Shown here: positions 46,711 to 56,057 of the stretch, one piece after another
How positions within the stretch are numbered: position 1 is the stretch's first letter
Layout: each line of letters begins with the position of its first letter
Program-made: the position numbers and the translations under genes
The notes under the pieces: generated by a model
Seen by the model: only the letters and a program-made list of their open reading frames with translations
What the model was told of the DNA's origin: nothing
Database searches by the model: none
Assembly: GCF_013415845.1 (NCBI RefSeq)
Contig: NZ_CP058907.1
Coordinates: forward strand, 2,604,001-2,668,000
Length of the DNA stretch: 64,000 nucleotides
Direction of reading: 5' to 3'
Source: Rhodopseudomonas palustris
GTDB lineage: Bacteria > Pseudomonadota > Alphaproteobacteria > Rhizobiales > Xanthobacteraceae

Positions 46711-47241
46711 ATGGAAGCCTATATCCACGACATTGCCGAGTTCGTCCGCCAGCATGAGGCGTGGGCCGCGCCCGTGGTCCTGGCGCTGGCGTTCGGGGAG
46801 TCGCTGGCGTTCGTTTCGCTGCTGATCCCAGCCTGGGGCGCGCTGGTCGCGATTGGGGCGCTGATCGGGGTGTCCGGCCTGAGCTTCTGGCCGGTGTGGA
46901 TCGCCGGCGGCGTCGGCGCCGCGCTCGGCGACTGGGTCTCGTATTGGTTCGGCTACCGCTACAAGGACAACGTGGCTCAGATCTGGCCGCTGTCGAAGTA
47001 TCCCGGGCTGCTGCGGCGGGGCGAGGACTTCGTCCGCAAATGGGGCGTCCCCAGCATCTTCATCGGCCGGTTCTTCGGGCCGCTGCGCGCCTCGGTGCCG
47101 CTCGCGGCGGGAATCTTCGAGATGCCATTCTGGCCGTTCCAGATTGCCAATGTGGTGTCGGCCTTGGTGTGGTCGGCGGTGCTGCTGCTGTTCGGAGACG
47201 GTCTGTCGATCGGGCTCGGCTGGATCCTGCGGTCGGTCTGA
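46711..47241 (+). CDS. DedA-family membrane protein
   Basis: 176 residues, four to five membrane helices. Family motifs: FGESLAFVSLLIPAWGALVAIG (re-entrant part with Glu and Pro), GAALGDWVSYWFGY, and KWGVPSIFIGRFFGPLRASVPLAAG with the conserved Arg residues. DedA proteins take part in lipid carrier flipping (undecaprenyl phosphate) and proton-motive-force homeostasis; which applies here is not visible. Confidence 0.9.
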   Translation: MEAYIHDIAEFVRQHEAWAAPVVLALAFGESLAFVSLLIPAWGALVAIGALIGVSGLSFWPVWIAGGVGAALGDWVSYWFGYRYKDNVAQIWPLSKYPGLLRRGEDFVRKWGVPSIFIGRFFGPLRASVPLAAGIFEMPFWPFQIANVVSALVWSAVLLLFGDGLSIGLGWILRSV

Positions 47242-47326
47242 CGTCGCCGATCAAATGCGCGTCATGACGTGATCGCGCCATGAGTTGCGGCTTAGACTGC
47301 GCCGCAAATCACCAGCGAGGACACCC

Positions 47327-48316
47327 ATGGATCTGACCCGACGTCACGCCCTCACTGCGACCGCCGCGCTGGCGGCGGCGCCGCTGCTGCGCAGCGCGCC
47401 CGCCCAGGCGGCGGCGCCGGTCGCCGACAAGCAGGCGCCGAGCTACTACCGCTACCGGGTCGGCGACGCTCAGGTGAACGTGGTGTCCGACGGCATCAGC
47501 ACCTTCCCGCTGTCCGACGGCTTCGTGCTCAACGTCATGAAGGACGAAGTCGGCGAGGCGCTGGAAGCCGCGTTCCTGCCGAAGGACAAGGTCTCGATCC
47601 AGTTCGCGCCGCTGGTGATCAATACGGGCGGCAAGCTGGTGGTGCTCGACACCGGCAACGGCCCCGGCGCGTTCGCGTCGAGCAAGGGCAATGTCGGCCA
47701 GTTCGCCGGCAACATGGCGGCCGCGGGGTTTGATGCGAAGGCGGTCGACCTGGTGGTGATCTCGCATTTCCACGGCGACCATATCAACGGCCTGCTCGAT
47801 GCGTCGGGCAAGCCGGCGTTTCCGAACGCCGAGGTGCTGGTGCCGGCCGCGGAGTGGAAATACTTCATGGACGATGGCGAGATGAGCCGCGCGCCGTCGG
47901 GCCGGATGCAGAGCGTGTTTCAGACCGTGCGAAAGGTGTTCGACACCGGGCTCAACAAGAAGGTCACGCCCTACGAGTGGGGCAAGGACGTCGCGCCGGG
48001 TCTGCTCGCCGTCGAGACCCGCGGCCACACCCCGGGCCACACCTCATTCGTGCTGTCGTCCGGCGGCGACAAGGTGTTCATCCAGTCCGACGTCACCAAT
48101 GTGCCGGCGCTGTTCGTCACCCATCCGGGCTGGCACCTGATGTTCGATCAGGATCCGGCGATGGCGGAAACCACCCGTCGCAAGACCTACGACATGCTCG
48201 CCGCCGAGAAGATGCGGGTGCAGGGCTTCCACTTCCCATTCCCGGCGATGGGCCACATTGAAAAGACCGCCGACGGCTACCGCATGGTGCCGGCGCCGTG
48301 GAACCCGGTGATCTGA
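47327..48316 (+). CDS. Metallo-beta-lactamase-fold hydrolase, exported
   Basis: 329 residues with an RRHALTATAALAAAP Tat-type signal (a Sec signal is possible). Metal-binding motifs: SHFHGDH (HxHxDH), the later His in GHTPGHTSFVL, and Asp in FIQSDVTN. This fold includes quorum-lactonases and other hydrolases; the AHL-lactonase-like arrangement is possible but the substrate cannot be stated. The ATG follows GCGAGGACACCC. It stands alone, downstream of the DedA gene. Confidence 0.88.
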   Translation: MDLTRRHALTATAALAAAPLLRSAPAQAAAPVADKQAPSYYRYRVGDAQVNVVSDGISTFPLSDGFVLNVMKDEVGEALEAAFLPKDKVSIQFAPLVINTGGKLVVLDTGNGPGAFASSKGNVGQFAGNMAAAGFDAKAVDLVVISHFHGDHINGLLDASGKPAFPNAEVLVPAAEWKYFMDDGEMSRAPSGRMQSVFQTVRKVFDTGLNKKVTPYEWGKDVAPGLLAVETRGHTPGHTSFVLSSGGDKVFIQSDVTNVPALFVTHPGWHLMFDQDPAMAETTRRKTYDMLAAEKMRVQGFHFPFPAMGHIEKTADGYRMVPAPWNPVI

Positions 48317-48344
48317 GACCGTCCCCGATCCTTGGCGTCTCGTG

Positions 48345-48451
48345 ATTGCGCGCGCAGCGAAGCAATCCAGCCCCTGAACTGAGCAGGATTGCTTCGTCGC
48401 GGAGCCTGTGCTCGGACGGCGCGAAGCGCCGATCCGGGCGCTCCTCGCAAT
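48345..48451. repeat. Palindromic intergenic repeat, copy 2
   Basis: Begins ATTGCGCGCG (48345) and ends CTCGCAAT (48444-48451), with the inner pair GCGAAGCAATCC (48357-48368) and GGATTGCTTCGTCGC (48386-48400). Same layout as 13914-14024, with different sequence between the arms. It sits between converging genes. Confidence 0.7.
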
Positions 48452-48460
48452 GACCGCGTG

Positions 48461-49006
48461 TCAGGCCGCGAGCCGCGGGGCGAGGTGGCGGATCAACGCG
48501 ACGCCCTCCGGCGGCGGCTTCTGCTCGACCCGGCGATACACCCGGCCGTCGCGGGTGCGGGTCATCAGGCCGGTGTCGCACATCATGCGGCGCAGCAGCG
48601 CGTGATCGCCGAAGCCGTGATGGCCGAGCAGCAGCTCGTTGAACTGCTTCTCGCTCAACTCGCGCCCCGCCGGCACGCGCGACCACATCACCCATAGGCA
48701 GAGCAGGCGGTGGCTGGCCTTCTTCGGCCACCGGGTGAGAACGCCGCTCGCATCGAAGTAACGCGTCGCCTGCGCGACCTTCTGCAGATCGGCGACCGGC
48801 TCCGGTTCGGGCTGGCGTTGCAGCCGCTCCTCGGCGTCGAACTGGGCGCGGAAGTGCTGGAAGTTGCGATAGCCGGCCGAGCGCGCCAGCAGGTTCAGCA
48901 TCTCGACATGGCCGAGCTTGTGGCCTTGCGCGTCGAGCTCGCGGTTGAGCACACGCGCCAGCGCGGAGACATCCTGGGTGGCGAACGGGAAAGCAGTTCT
49001 GGTCAT
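48461..49006 (-). CDS. DUF2087-domain protein
   Basis: 181 residues. The C-terminal half has the DUF2087 pattern (TRYFDASGVLTRWPKKASHR, HHGFGDHALLRRMMCDTGLM, RDGRVYRRVEQ), a winged-helix-like fold often linked to regulators. The N-terminal half (LARVLNRELDAQGHKLGHVEMLNLLARSAGYRNF) resembles a small helical module of unknown function. No function can be assigned; a DNA-binding role is possible. The start at 49006 gives MTRTAFPFATQDVS. Confidence 0.75.
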   Translation of the reverse strand: MTRTAFPFATQDVSALARVLNRELDAQGHKLGHVEMLNLLARSAGYRNFQHFRAQFDAEERLQRQPEPEPVADLQKVAQATRYFDASGVLTRWPKKASHRLLCLWVMWSRVPAGRELSEKQFNELLLGHHGFGDHALLRRMMCDTGLMTRTRDGRVYRRVEQKPPPEGVALIRHLAPRLAA

Positions 49007-49455
49007 GACCTCATCCTCGATCGTGCCGAACGATGAATGTCGTTGGTCGCTGACTTACGACGGCGGCACGGGACAAGTGTCTGCCGATCGAGGAAACAGG
49101 CAGGTTTAGCTTCCCCGAGGGGACAGCGACGCCTTGGTGAACTGCCGACCAGTGCGCGGGGAAATACAGCCCAACAGCGCGATTTGCAAGCTGTGCGTGC
49201 GGCGCTCGTCATGATCGCGACCGAGATCCGCGCGCAGCGCGGGTTGACCGGGTGCGTAACCGCTCCTATCAATCGCGCCATGCTCAACGCGCTCACCACC
49301 GCCAAAGTCCGCCGCCGCATTCCCGCGGCATGGGCTGACGCGCGCGTCTGACAGCGTCGTCCCTGCCGCCGGTTACGGTCCGCGGCAGGTGAGCTTCAAA
49401 TCCCCTTACGCGCAATCGATCCGGCGGCTCCCGTTCAAACCAGGAGCTCTTAGCC
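49007..49455. other. Intergenic region DUF2087/PaiB-like genes
   Basis: 449 bp without a credible gene. Small inverted repeats are present: CCCC-GA-GGGG at 49113-49122 and CTGCCGC (49363-49369) with GCGGCAG (49382-49388). Open frames of about 100 codons on both strands look like chance high-GC frames. Confidence 0.4.
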
Positions 49456-50121
49456 ATGTATGCGCCACCCCAATTCAAGCCCGATCGGTCCGCCTGCCTT
49501 GCGTTCGCGGCGGCGCGCGGTTTCGGCCTCGCTTGCGCCCATGACGCCGCCGGGCCGATCGCTTCCCCGCTGCCGTTCGCGATCCAATACGCCAGCGACG
49601 GCACCCCGCTGTTGTCGTTCCACATCGCGCGCAACAATCCGCTGGCGCGCTGCGCCGACGCCCGCACCCCGTGGCTGATGGCGGTGACCGCCGGTCATGC
49701 CTATGTGTCGGCCGACTGGTACGCTTCGCCGGACCAGGTACCGACCTGGCTGTATCGCAGCGTGCAGCTGACCGGGCCGGCCGCGGTGATGTCGGCCAGC
49801 GAATTGGACGCGCAGCTCGACGACGTCAGCGCCGTGTTCGAAAGCGCGCTGGCGCCGAAGCGGCCGTGGACCATGGCCAAGATGGCGGCCGGCCGGCGCA
49901 ATGCGATGAAACAGGCGATCGTCGGGGTGATGATGCGGGTGGACGCGGTGACGGGCAGCTTCAAGCTCAACCAGCACAAGTCCGACGCCGATCACGTCGC
50001 AGTCGCCGCCGCGCTGGCGCGCCAGCCCGACGCCGGCTCGCAGGAAATCGCCGCCGAGATGGTCGCGCTGCGGCCGCATCTGGATTACACCGTGCCGGCA
50101 TTCGCCGGCGAACCCGCTTGA
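49456..50121 (+). CDS. PaiB-like FMN-binding protein
   Basis: 221 residues of the FMN-binding negative transcriptional regulator family (PaiB), a split-barrel flavin fold. Typical pieces: [38 protein letters not shown], and [11 protein letters not shown] near the C-terminus. In Bacillus PaiB affects sporulation and protease genes; in proteobacteria the role is unclear and DNA binding is not demonstrated. argC follows 14 bp later and may be cotranscribed. Confidence 0.85.
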   Translation: MYAPPQFKPDRSACLAFAAARGFGLACAHDAAGPIASPLPFAIQYASDGTPLLSFHIARNNPLARCADARTPWLMAVTAGHAYVSADWYASPDQVPTWLYRSVQLTGPAAVMSASELDAQLDDVSAVFESALAPKRPWTMAKMAAGRRNAMKQAIVGVMMRVDAVTGSFKLNQHKSDADHVAVAAALARQPDAGSQEIAAEMVALRPHLDYTVPAFAGEPA

Positions 50122-50135
50122 TCAAGGAACTCCAC

Positions 50136-51131
50136 ATGACCCTGACCGACAGCACCATCCCAAGCCAAGCGAAGGCTGCGAGTGGCAAACCGGTGGTGTT
50201 CATCGACGGTGCCGCCGGGACCACGGGCCTCGGCATCCGCGAGCGGCTGGCCCGTCACGGCCAGGTCACCGTGAAGGACATCCCGGACGACAAGCGCAAG
50301 GATCCCGGCGCCAAGCGCGCGCTGATGGCCGAGGTCGATCTCGTCATCCTGTGCCTGCCGGACGAGGCCGCCAAGGAGACCGTGGCGCTGATCGACGACC
50401 TCGGCGCCGCGGGCCCGAAGGTGCTCGACGCCTCGACCGCGTTCCGCGTCGCGCCGGACTGGGTCTATGGCTTCGCCGAGCTGGCGCCGGATCAGGCCGA
50501 CAACATCCGCGCCGCCAAGAAGGTGGCCAATCCCGGCTGCTACCCGACCGGCGGCATCGCGCTGCTGCGGCCGCTGGTCGACGCCGGCCTGCTGCCGGCC
50601 GACTATCCGGTGACGATCAACGCCGTCAGCGGCTATTCCGGCGGCGGCAAGTCGATGATCGCGGCTTACGAGGCCGGTACCGCGCCGGCGTTCGAGCTGT
50701 ACGGCCTCGGCTTCGCGCACAAGCATCTGCCGGAAACCCAGAAGTACGCGGGCCTGTCGCGCCGGCCGATCTTCATTCCCTCGGTTGGTAACTTCCGCCA
50801 GGGGATGCTGGTGTCGGTGCCGCTGCATCTCGATACGCTGCCGGGCAAGCCGGCGGTCGCCGACCTGCACGCCGCGCTGGCGCAGCGGTATGCCGGCAGC
50901 ACCTACGTGTCGGTGCCGCCGCTGGATGCTGCGCCTTACGCGGCCGGCCGGATCGAGCCGGAAGCGCTGAACGACACCAACCGGCTTGAACTCTACGTGT
51001 TCGGCAGCGATGCCCACCGCCAGGCGGTGCTGGTGGCGCGGCTCGACAATCTCGGCAAGGGCGCCTCCGGTGCCGCCGTCCAGAACATGCGCCTGATGCT
51101 GGGGCTGCCCGACACAGTCTCGGTCGACTAG
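50136..51131 (+). CDS. argC: N-acetyl-gamma-glutamyl-phosphate reductase, short (uncommon) form
   Basis: Third step of arginine synthesis. 331 residues; the active-site Cys is in [10 protein letters not shown] and the His in FAHKHLPE. The opening [19 protein letters not shown] is that of the uncommon ArgC form. The first 18 or so residues ([18 protein letters not shown]) are an extension before the Rossmann core. The ATG at 50136 follows AAGGAACTCCAC. A hairpin lies after the stop. Confidence 0.92.
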   Translation: MTLTDSTIPSQAKAASGKPVVFIDGAAGTTGLGIRERLARHGQVTVKDIPDDKRKDPGAKRALMAEVDLVILCLPDEAAKETVALIDDLGAAGPKVLDASTAFRVAPDWVYGFAELAPDQADNIRAAKKVANPGCYPTGGIALLRPLVDAGLLPADYPVTINAVSGYSGGGKSMIAAYEAGTAPAFELYGLGFAHKHLPETQKYAGLSRRPIFIPSVGNFRQGMLVSVPLHLDTLPGKPAVADLHAALAQRYAGSTYVSVPPLDAAPYAAGRIEPEALNDTNRLELYVFGSDAHRQAVLVARLDNLGKGASGAAVQNMRLMLGLPDTVSVD

Positions 51132-51155
51132 CTCTCCGCTGCTAAGAGCTTTGTG

Positions 51156-51179
51156 GCTCCCGTCTCCCGTGGCGGGAGC
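51156..51179 (+). terminator. Hairpin after argC
   Basis: GCTCCCG (51156-51162) with CGGGAGC (51173-51179); an alternative inner stem CTCCCG-TGG-CGGGAG (51164-51178) is also perfect. It is followed by CGTCATTTT, a short T run. It also precedes the methyltransferase start at 51201, so it may act as an attenuator-like or terminator element. Confidence 0.5.
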
Positions 51180-51200
51180 TACGTCATTTTGGAGCCTGAC

Positions 51201-51800
51201 ATGACCCAAGCTTTCGACGACGACACGCTGCGGTTCTACCGCGGTAACGCCACCGCTTACGCCGAGCGCCAGCCGCGCAGCGCCACGCTGATCAAATTCC
51301 TGGGCGAACTGCCGGCGGGCGCCAAGATCCTCGAACTCGGCTGCGGTGCCGGCTACCAGGCCGAAGCGATGCTCGCGGCGGGCTTCGATGTGGATGCGAC
51401 CGATGGCTCGCCGGAACTCGCGGCGGAAGCCTCGCGCCGGCTCGGACGACCGGTGCGCACCATGCTGTTCCATCAGCTCGACGCGATCGATGCTTACGAC
51501 GCCGTCTGGGCCCATGCGTGCCTGCTGCATGTGCCGCGCGACGAGCTAGCCGACGTGCTGAAGCTGATCTGGCGGGCGCTGAAGCCGGGCGGCCTGTTCT
51601 ACGCCAGCTACAAGTCCGGCGAAGGCGAAGGGCGCGACAAGCTCGCGCGCTACTACAATTACCCGTCCGAAGAGTGGCTTCGCGCGCGTTACGCGGAAGC
51701 TGGAACCTGGGCGTCGGTCGCGGTCGAGAGCAGCGAAGGCAAGGGGTTCGATCAGGAACTTGCTCAGTTCCTCCATGTGTCGGTGCGGAAGCCGGAGTGA
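51201..51800 (+). CDS. SAM-dependent methyltransferase
   Basis: 199 residues, class I methyltransferase fold. SAM motif I is ILELGCGAGYQAEAML (about residues 36-51), motif II acid in DVDATDGSPELAAEA, and a post-motif block with AHACLLHVPRDELADVL. Target is unknown. The ATG at 51201 follows GGAGCCTGAC at close spacing. Confidence 0.87.
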   Translation: MTQAFDDDTLRFYRGNATAYAERQPRSATLIKFLGELPAGAKILELGCGAGYQAEAMLAAGFDVDATDGSPELAAEASRRLGRPVRTMLFHQLDAIDAYDAVWAHACLLHVPRDELADVLKLIWRALKPGGLFYASYKSGEGEGRDKLARYYNYPSEEWLRARYAEAGTWASVAVESSEGKGFDQELAQFLHVSVRKPE

Positions 51801-52054
51801 CTGCTTACCGCTACTGAGCTCGCGCGCGACTGTGCAAAGTGAGACACAGTGTTGCTGTTCGGTCTCACCAAGCCGGTCGCTGTTCAGTTAGCGTACTGTT
51901 AGTATCAAGGCCGCAACATATGCGATTAGCTTGCAGTGATAATTGAGTGAGTTGTGCCGGGCGTCCTTGCCAGCGCCCGGCGACCTGAGCCAAGCTCCAA
52001 GCGGGAGGCCGAAGGCGGGTTCGTTTTCGGCTGCGAGAGCAGGTGAGGGCGGCA

Positions 52055-53851
52055 ATGGCGAGTGTGCAACCGGCGGCGCGGCCGTCGAAGCGGTTCCAAA
52101 TCGCACTGATCAAACCGTCGCACTACGACGACGACGGCTACGTCATTCAGTGGTTCAGGTCTTTCATTCCCTCCAACTCTCTGGCGGTGGTTTACAGCCT
52201 GGTGGAGGATGCCCGGCAGCGCCGCGTGCTGGGCGACGTCGAGATCGACATTACCGCTGCCGACGAGATCAATACCCGTACGCGTATTCCGCAGATTATC
52301 GAGCGGTTCAGGGCCCACGACTTTTTCGGTCTGGTGTTCATCGTCGGGGTGCAGTCCAATCAGTTCCCGCGCGCGATCGATATCGCGCGTCCGCTGCGGG
52401 CCGCTGGCGTGCCGGTGGCGATCGGTGGCTTCCATGTCTCCGGTTGCATCGCGATGCTTCCCGGGATCCAGCCGGATCTGCAGGAAGCGCTCGACCTTGG
52501 CGTCACTTTGTATGCCGGCGAGCTCGAGGGGCGCTGCGACGAGCTGCTGCGCGACGCCGCCGGCGGCGCGCTGAAGCCGCTATACAACTACCTGAACGAC
52601 CTGCCGTGCCTGGAGGGCGTGCCGACGCCGGTGCTGCCGCGCAAATTCCTCAAGGGCACCTTCAGCCTGCAGACCTCGTTCGATGCCGGCCGCGGCTGTC
52701 CGTATCAGTGCTCGTTCTGCACCATCATCAATGTCCAGGGCCGCAAATCGCGCGGCCGCAGCGCCGATGATATCGAGCGGCTGGTGCGCGCCAACATGGC
52801 GCAGGGCGTCAACTGGTTCTTCATGACGGACGACAACTTCGCCCGCAACAAGGACTGGGAGGTCATCCTGGATCGGCTCGCTGCACTGCGCCGCGAATTT
52901 GCTGCGACCGGGCAGAAAGACATCAAGCTGGTCATCCAGGTCGACACGCTGTGCCACAAGATCGATGGTTTCATCGAGAAGGCGCGGGCTGCCGGCGTGG
53001 TCCGCACCTTCCTGGGGCTGGAGAGTATCAATCCGCAGAATCTCGCCTCGGCCAAGAAGCGTCAGAACAAGATCACCGAATATCGGCAGATGCTGCTGGC
53101 CTGGAAGAAGGCCGGGGTGATCACCTATGCGGGCTACATCCTCGGCTTCCCGCATGACACGCTGGAGAGCATCGCCGAGGACATCGCGATCATCCAGAAG
53201 GAGCTGCCGCTCGACATCCTCGAGTTCTTCTGTCTGACGCCGTTGCCGGGCTCCGAGGATCACCAGCGTCTGTTCAATCAGGGCGTGGCGATGGACAGCG
53301 ATCTCAACCGGTTCGACATCGAACACGTGGTCACGCCGCATCCGAAGATGAGCCGACAGGAGTGGCAGGGCGCGTATCTCAAGGCTTGGGAGCTGTACTA
53401 TTCGGCCGAGCACATCGAGCGGATGATGCGCCGCGCCGCCGCGACCGGTGTCGGTGTGTCACGGTTGGCGTCGATGATCTTCCTGTTCTCGTCGATGGTC
53501 CGGATCGAGAAGGTGCACCCGCTGCAGGGTGGCATCATCCGGCTGAAGTATCGGCTGGATCGCCGCCCGTCACTGCCGGTCGAGCCGGCGCTGGTGTTCT
53601 ATCCGAAGCTGATCGCCGAGGGGGCCCGCAAGCTGGTGCAGAACGTCCGGCACTGGTTCTGGATCGACGGCCTGCGCCGCAAGATCCGCAGCGACCCCAA
53701 CCGGCTGAGCTACACCGACACCGCGATCACCCCGGTCGGCGACCACGAGGTCGAGGAGCTGGAGCTGTTCACTCACACCCAGGCCGCGCAGGACGCGGTG
53801 GAGCACATCCGCAAAATCAACCAGCTCACCCACGCCAAGTCGGTGGCGTAG
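52055..53851 (+). CDS. Radical SAM protein with degenerate cobalamin-type N-terminal domain
   Basis: 598 residues. The N-terminal half (1-190) has the shape of a B12-binding domain (VGVQSNQFPRAIDIARPLRAAGVPVAIGG in pieces, then GFHVSG), but I see no DxHxxG base-off cobalamin motif. The radical SAM core begins FDAGRGCPYQCSFCTI: CX3CX2C at Cys215, Cys219, Cys222, binding the 4Fe-4S cluster. FLGLESINPQNL and the later YILGFPHDTLESI are usual for this superfamily. The C-terminal part (about 400-598) is helical. The ATG at 52055 has GAGGG upstream; a GTG at 52043 would add four residues. Substrate unknown; it stands alone. Confidence 0.85.
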   Translation: MASVQPAARPSKRFQIALIKPSHYDDDGYVIQWFRSFIPSNSLAVVYSLVEDARQRRVLGDVEIDITAADEINTRTRIPQIIERFRAHDFFGLVFIVGVQSNQFPRAIDIARPLRAAGVPVAIGGFHVSGCIAMLPGIQPDLQEALDLGVTLYAGELEGRCDELLRDAAGGALKPLYNYLNDLPCLEGVPTPVLPRKFLKGTFSLQTSFDAGRGCPYQCSFCTIINVQGRKSRGRSADDIERLVRANMAQGVNWFFMTDDNFARNKDWEVILDRLAALRREFAATGQKDIKLVIQVDTLCHKIDGFIEKARAAGVVRTFLGLESINPQNLASAKKRQNKITEYRQMLLAWKKAGVITYAGYILGFPHDTLESIAEDIAIIQKELPLDILEFFCLTPLPGSEDHQRLFNQGVAMDSDLNRFDIEHVVTPHPKMSRQEWQGAYLKAWELYYSAEHIERMMRRAAATGVGVSRLASMIFLFSSMVRIEKVHPLQGGIIRLKYRLDRRPSLPVEPALVFYPKLIAEGARKLVQNVRHWFWIDGLRRKIRSDPNRLSYTDTAITPVGDHEVEELELFTHTQAAQDAVEHIRKINQLTHAKSVA

Positions 53852-53869
53852 GCGACTGCTGCTTGTCCC

Positions 53870-54012
53870 CGTCATTCCGGGGCGCGCGCGAGCGCGAACC
53901 CGGAATCTCGCGGTTATCGCCAAGGAAGATGCCGCGAAGCGCGCGGCGGGTGCCGTGCACAAGCACCTTGGGATTCCGGGTTCACGCGCTACGCGCGTGC
54001 CCCGGAATGACG
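53870..54012. repeat. Inverted-repeat element of about 143 bp
   Basis: Left arm 53870-53907 (CGTCATTCCGGGGCGC ... ACCCGGAATC) is nearly the reverse complement of the right arm 53972-54012 (GATTCCGGGTTCACG ... CCCCGGAATGACG). The middle 64 bp is unique. It lies between the radical SAM gene and the next gene. This looks like a small non-coding palindromic element of the kind spread in Bradyrhizobiaceae genomes. Confidence 0.75.
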
Positions 54013-54098
54013 GCGCGGCGACGCTTTCGGATCTGTTCTCAAGTTCCCGCCGTCATGCTTTAATCAATCCGTTGTTCTCGAACGGCTTCGGAGGCGGA

Positions 54099-54461
54099 AT
54101 GACGGTGGCTCCAGTGCTGGTGATCCTCAGCGCGGCGACGGCGTTGGGGTTGTATCTCGGGTTGCTCTATTTGCGCGGCGACCGCAAGCAGGGACTGGTG
54201 GCGCTGCACATGCTGCTCGGCTTTGGCGGGCTCGAGACCCTCGTCATGCTGCTGCACGGCACCCCCGATGGAGCTGCGACGACGGATAGCGTCTCTTTCG
54301 GCAAGATCGCGGCCGGTCTGTTCGCGGTATCGGCCTTCTCCGGCTTCATCGCCGCGCTGGCGCGGCGCTCGCCGGTCGGTGCTAACGTCCTGCTCGGCAC
54401 GCACGTCACCGTCGGTCTCGCCGGTTTCGCGCTGCTGCTGGCCTGGGTGTCGGGGACCTGA
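54099..54461 (+). CDS. Hypothetical small integral membrane protein
   Basis: 120 residues with four hydrophobic helices (VLVILSAATALGLYLGLLYL, VALHMLLGFGGLETLVMLL, AAGLFAVSAFSGFIAAL, VTVGLAGFALLLAWV). The start at 54099 is fixed by GGAGGCGG a few bases upstream; an in-frame start at 53955 would run through the repeat element. I recall no named family. Confidence 0.75.
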   Translation: MTVAPVLVILSAATALGLYLGLLYLRGDRKQGLVALHMLLGFGGLETLVMLLHGTPDGAATTDSVSFGKIAAGLFAVSAFSGFIAALARRSPVGANVLLGTHVTVGLAGFALLLAWVSGT

Positions 54462-54465
54462 ACCA

Positions 54466-54864
54466 TCAGGTGCCAGTCGGGATCCGCGCAATCACCTTGA
54501 TCTCGAAGTCGAAGCCTGCGAGCCACGTCACTCCGACAGCCGTCCAATTGGGATAAGGCTCCTGCGGGAAGGCTCGATTCTTCACAGCCAGGACGGTGTC
54601 CAGCTGCGTTGCCGGATCGGTGTGAAACGAGGTGACGTCGACGATATCGGCAAATGTGCAGCCGGCAGCCTTCAGGACGGAGGCCAGATTATCGAAGGCG
54701 AGCTGAACCTGTGCCTCGAACTGAGGTTCAGGCGAGCCGTCCTCGCGGCTGCCGACCTGTCCTGACACGAACAACAGATCGCCGGAACGGATCGCGGCGG
54801 AGTAGCGATGCTTGTCGTAGAGAGCCTGACGGCCGGCGGGAAAGATCACCTCGGATTTCGACAT
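54466..54864 (-). CDS. RidA-family protein (cytoplasmic)
   Basis: 132 residues, YjgF/RidA-like, with RSGDLLFVSGQVGS, FDNLASVLKAAGCTFADIVDVTSF and a late YPNWTAVGVTWLAG that replaces the substrate-Arg segment of archetypal RidA (usually with R-x-A-V-Q). The typical imine-binding Arg is not visible, so enamine/imine deaminase activity is doubtful. The start at 54864 follows AGGAGACAGGA. Convergent with the small membrane protein, 4 bp apart. Confidence 0.82.
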   Translation of the reverse strand: MSKSEVIFPAGRQALYDKHRYSAAIRSGDLLFVSGQVGSREDGSPEPQFEAQVQLAFDNLASVLKAAGCTFADIVDVTSFHTDPATQLDTVLAVKNRAFPQEPYPNWTAVGVTWLAGFDFEIKVIARIPTGT

Positions 54865-55224
54865 TCCTGTCTCCTGCTTCGGACCAGGAGCAGGTGGATC
54901 GTACCGATGATCTTTCCATAGGGGTGCGACAACACGGCCCGCGCAGGCAGGTCGACGGCGCGATCGAAACATCCTCGACGCATCGCGTGTAGGGATTGAC
55001 TTCGCTCGAAGCTCTCCGAAACAATCGTCGGCCCTAGGACGTCACCTCGACGTAGCTAGGACGTAGCTAGCCGGCGTATCCTCGAACAGCATCGCCCCGC
55101 TAACGCCGCGGTCGGTCGCAGCGATTATCAATTGGGCACCGACATCACCACCGGCCCCGCGTGCTTCACGCTGCTGCCGGCATGGTTGTCGGCGGGCCTA
55201 ACTCCGGTCTTTTGCCTCTCGGCG
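54865..55224. other. Intergenic region RidA/GntR genes
   Basis: 360 bp without a credible gene. It holds a perfect tandem repeat of 11 bp (GACGTAGCTAG twice, 55049-55070). Nothing else recognisable. Confidence 0.4.
55049..55070. repeat. 11-bp tandem duplication
   Basis: GACGTAGCTAG repeated twice without a gap. Probably a slippage or duplication scar. Confidence 0.6.
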
Positions 55225-55923
55225 TCAGGGTGCAGCGGAGAGCAATTCGCTGTCGTCTGCCGGAGAGGGCGCCGTCTTCAGTTGCGCCTCCTGTTCGATC
55301 AGTCGCAGCGTCTGCGCCAAATGGCGCTCGGTGGTGGCCACCACGCCGTCGCGGTCGCGGCTTTGATAGAGCGCCAGCAGTTCGGCGTGGTCGCGATTGT
55401 TCATGTCGCGGATATCCGGATCGGCGAACAGCGACAGCACCACATAAGGCGAGGCCGCATGGGCGAGGTTATAGACCAAGCTGCCGAGGCGGCCGCTGTT
55501 GGTGTTGCCGGTCAGAGCGGCATGAAACTCCTCGTTGAGCCCGGCCCAGCTCTGCGCCGACACCTTGCCGCACATCTTGCGATGGCAGGCCTCGGCGTGC
55601 GCCAGATCGTCCTCGGTGACGCGGTCGAAGGTGCGGGCGGCCAACAGCGGCTCCAGCCGCATCCGCATCTGGTAGATTTCCTGCACATCATCGAGGGTCA
55701 GTCCCCGAACGACGGCGCCGCGCCTTGCATCGAGTGAGATGAGTCCTTCGGACAGCAGATCTCGAAACGCCTCGCGCACCGGTGTGGTGCTGACGTCGAG
55801 CTGCCGCGCGATCTCCTCCTGGCGAAGACGCGTCCCGGCCGGGTAGCGCCCCTGGAGAATCTTGGTCCGCAGATCGAGCAGGACATGCTGACGGACTGTC
55901 GTGGGCTGTCCACGTTTCCGCAT
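55225..55923 (-). CDS. GntR-family regulator (FCD ligand domain)
   Basis: 232 residues. N-terminal winged helix (TRLRQEEIARQLDVSTTPVREAFRDL), then an FCD domain of helices (QEIYQMRMRLEPLLAARTF; metal-type His in EEFHAAL and ATTERHLAQTL). FCD regulators bind small carboxylic acids or amino-acid-like ligands. The start at 55923 has GGGGGAG upstream. It is divergent from the ABC-transporter/amidase operon and is its likely regulator. Confidence 0.9.
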   Translation of the reverse strand: MRKRGQPTTVRQHVLLDLRTKILQGRYPAGTRLRQEEIARQLDVSTTPVREAFRDLLSEGLISLDARRGAVVRGLTLDDVQEIYQMRMRLEPLLAARTFDRVTEDDLAHAEACHRKMCGKVSAQSWAGLNEEFHAALTGNTNSGRLGSLVYNLAHAASPYVVLSLFADPDIRDMNNRDHAELLALYQSRDRDGVVATTERHLAQTLRLIEQEAQLKTAPSPADDSELLSAAP

Positions 55924-56057
55924 CGTTCGCTCCCCCGATTGCCGGTCGCTCGCCGCGATCGCTACGTTGCCGGGGCAGGCTTCGCATCGGGCGCGAGCAC
56001 GTCGTCGTTTCAATCTCGAATATCACAGGTTGCGCGCGAACCAGTGCCGCTTTGGTG

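Noticed and set aside
49037..49351. 104-codon frame in the 449-bp gap before the PaiB-like gene, and a similar one on the opposite strand
   Set aside because: No ribosome site, Arg-rich random composition and no recognisable domain. Both frames over the same DNA look equally open, as expected from high GC.
55132..55737. Open frame opposite the GntR gene
   Set aside because: Antisense shadow of the GntR/FCD protein, which has clear HTH and ligand domains.
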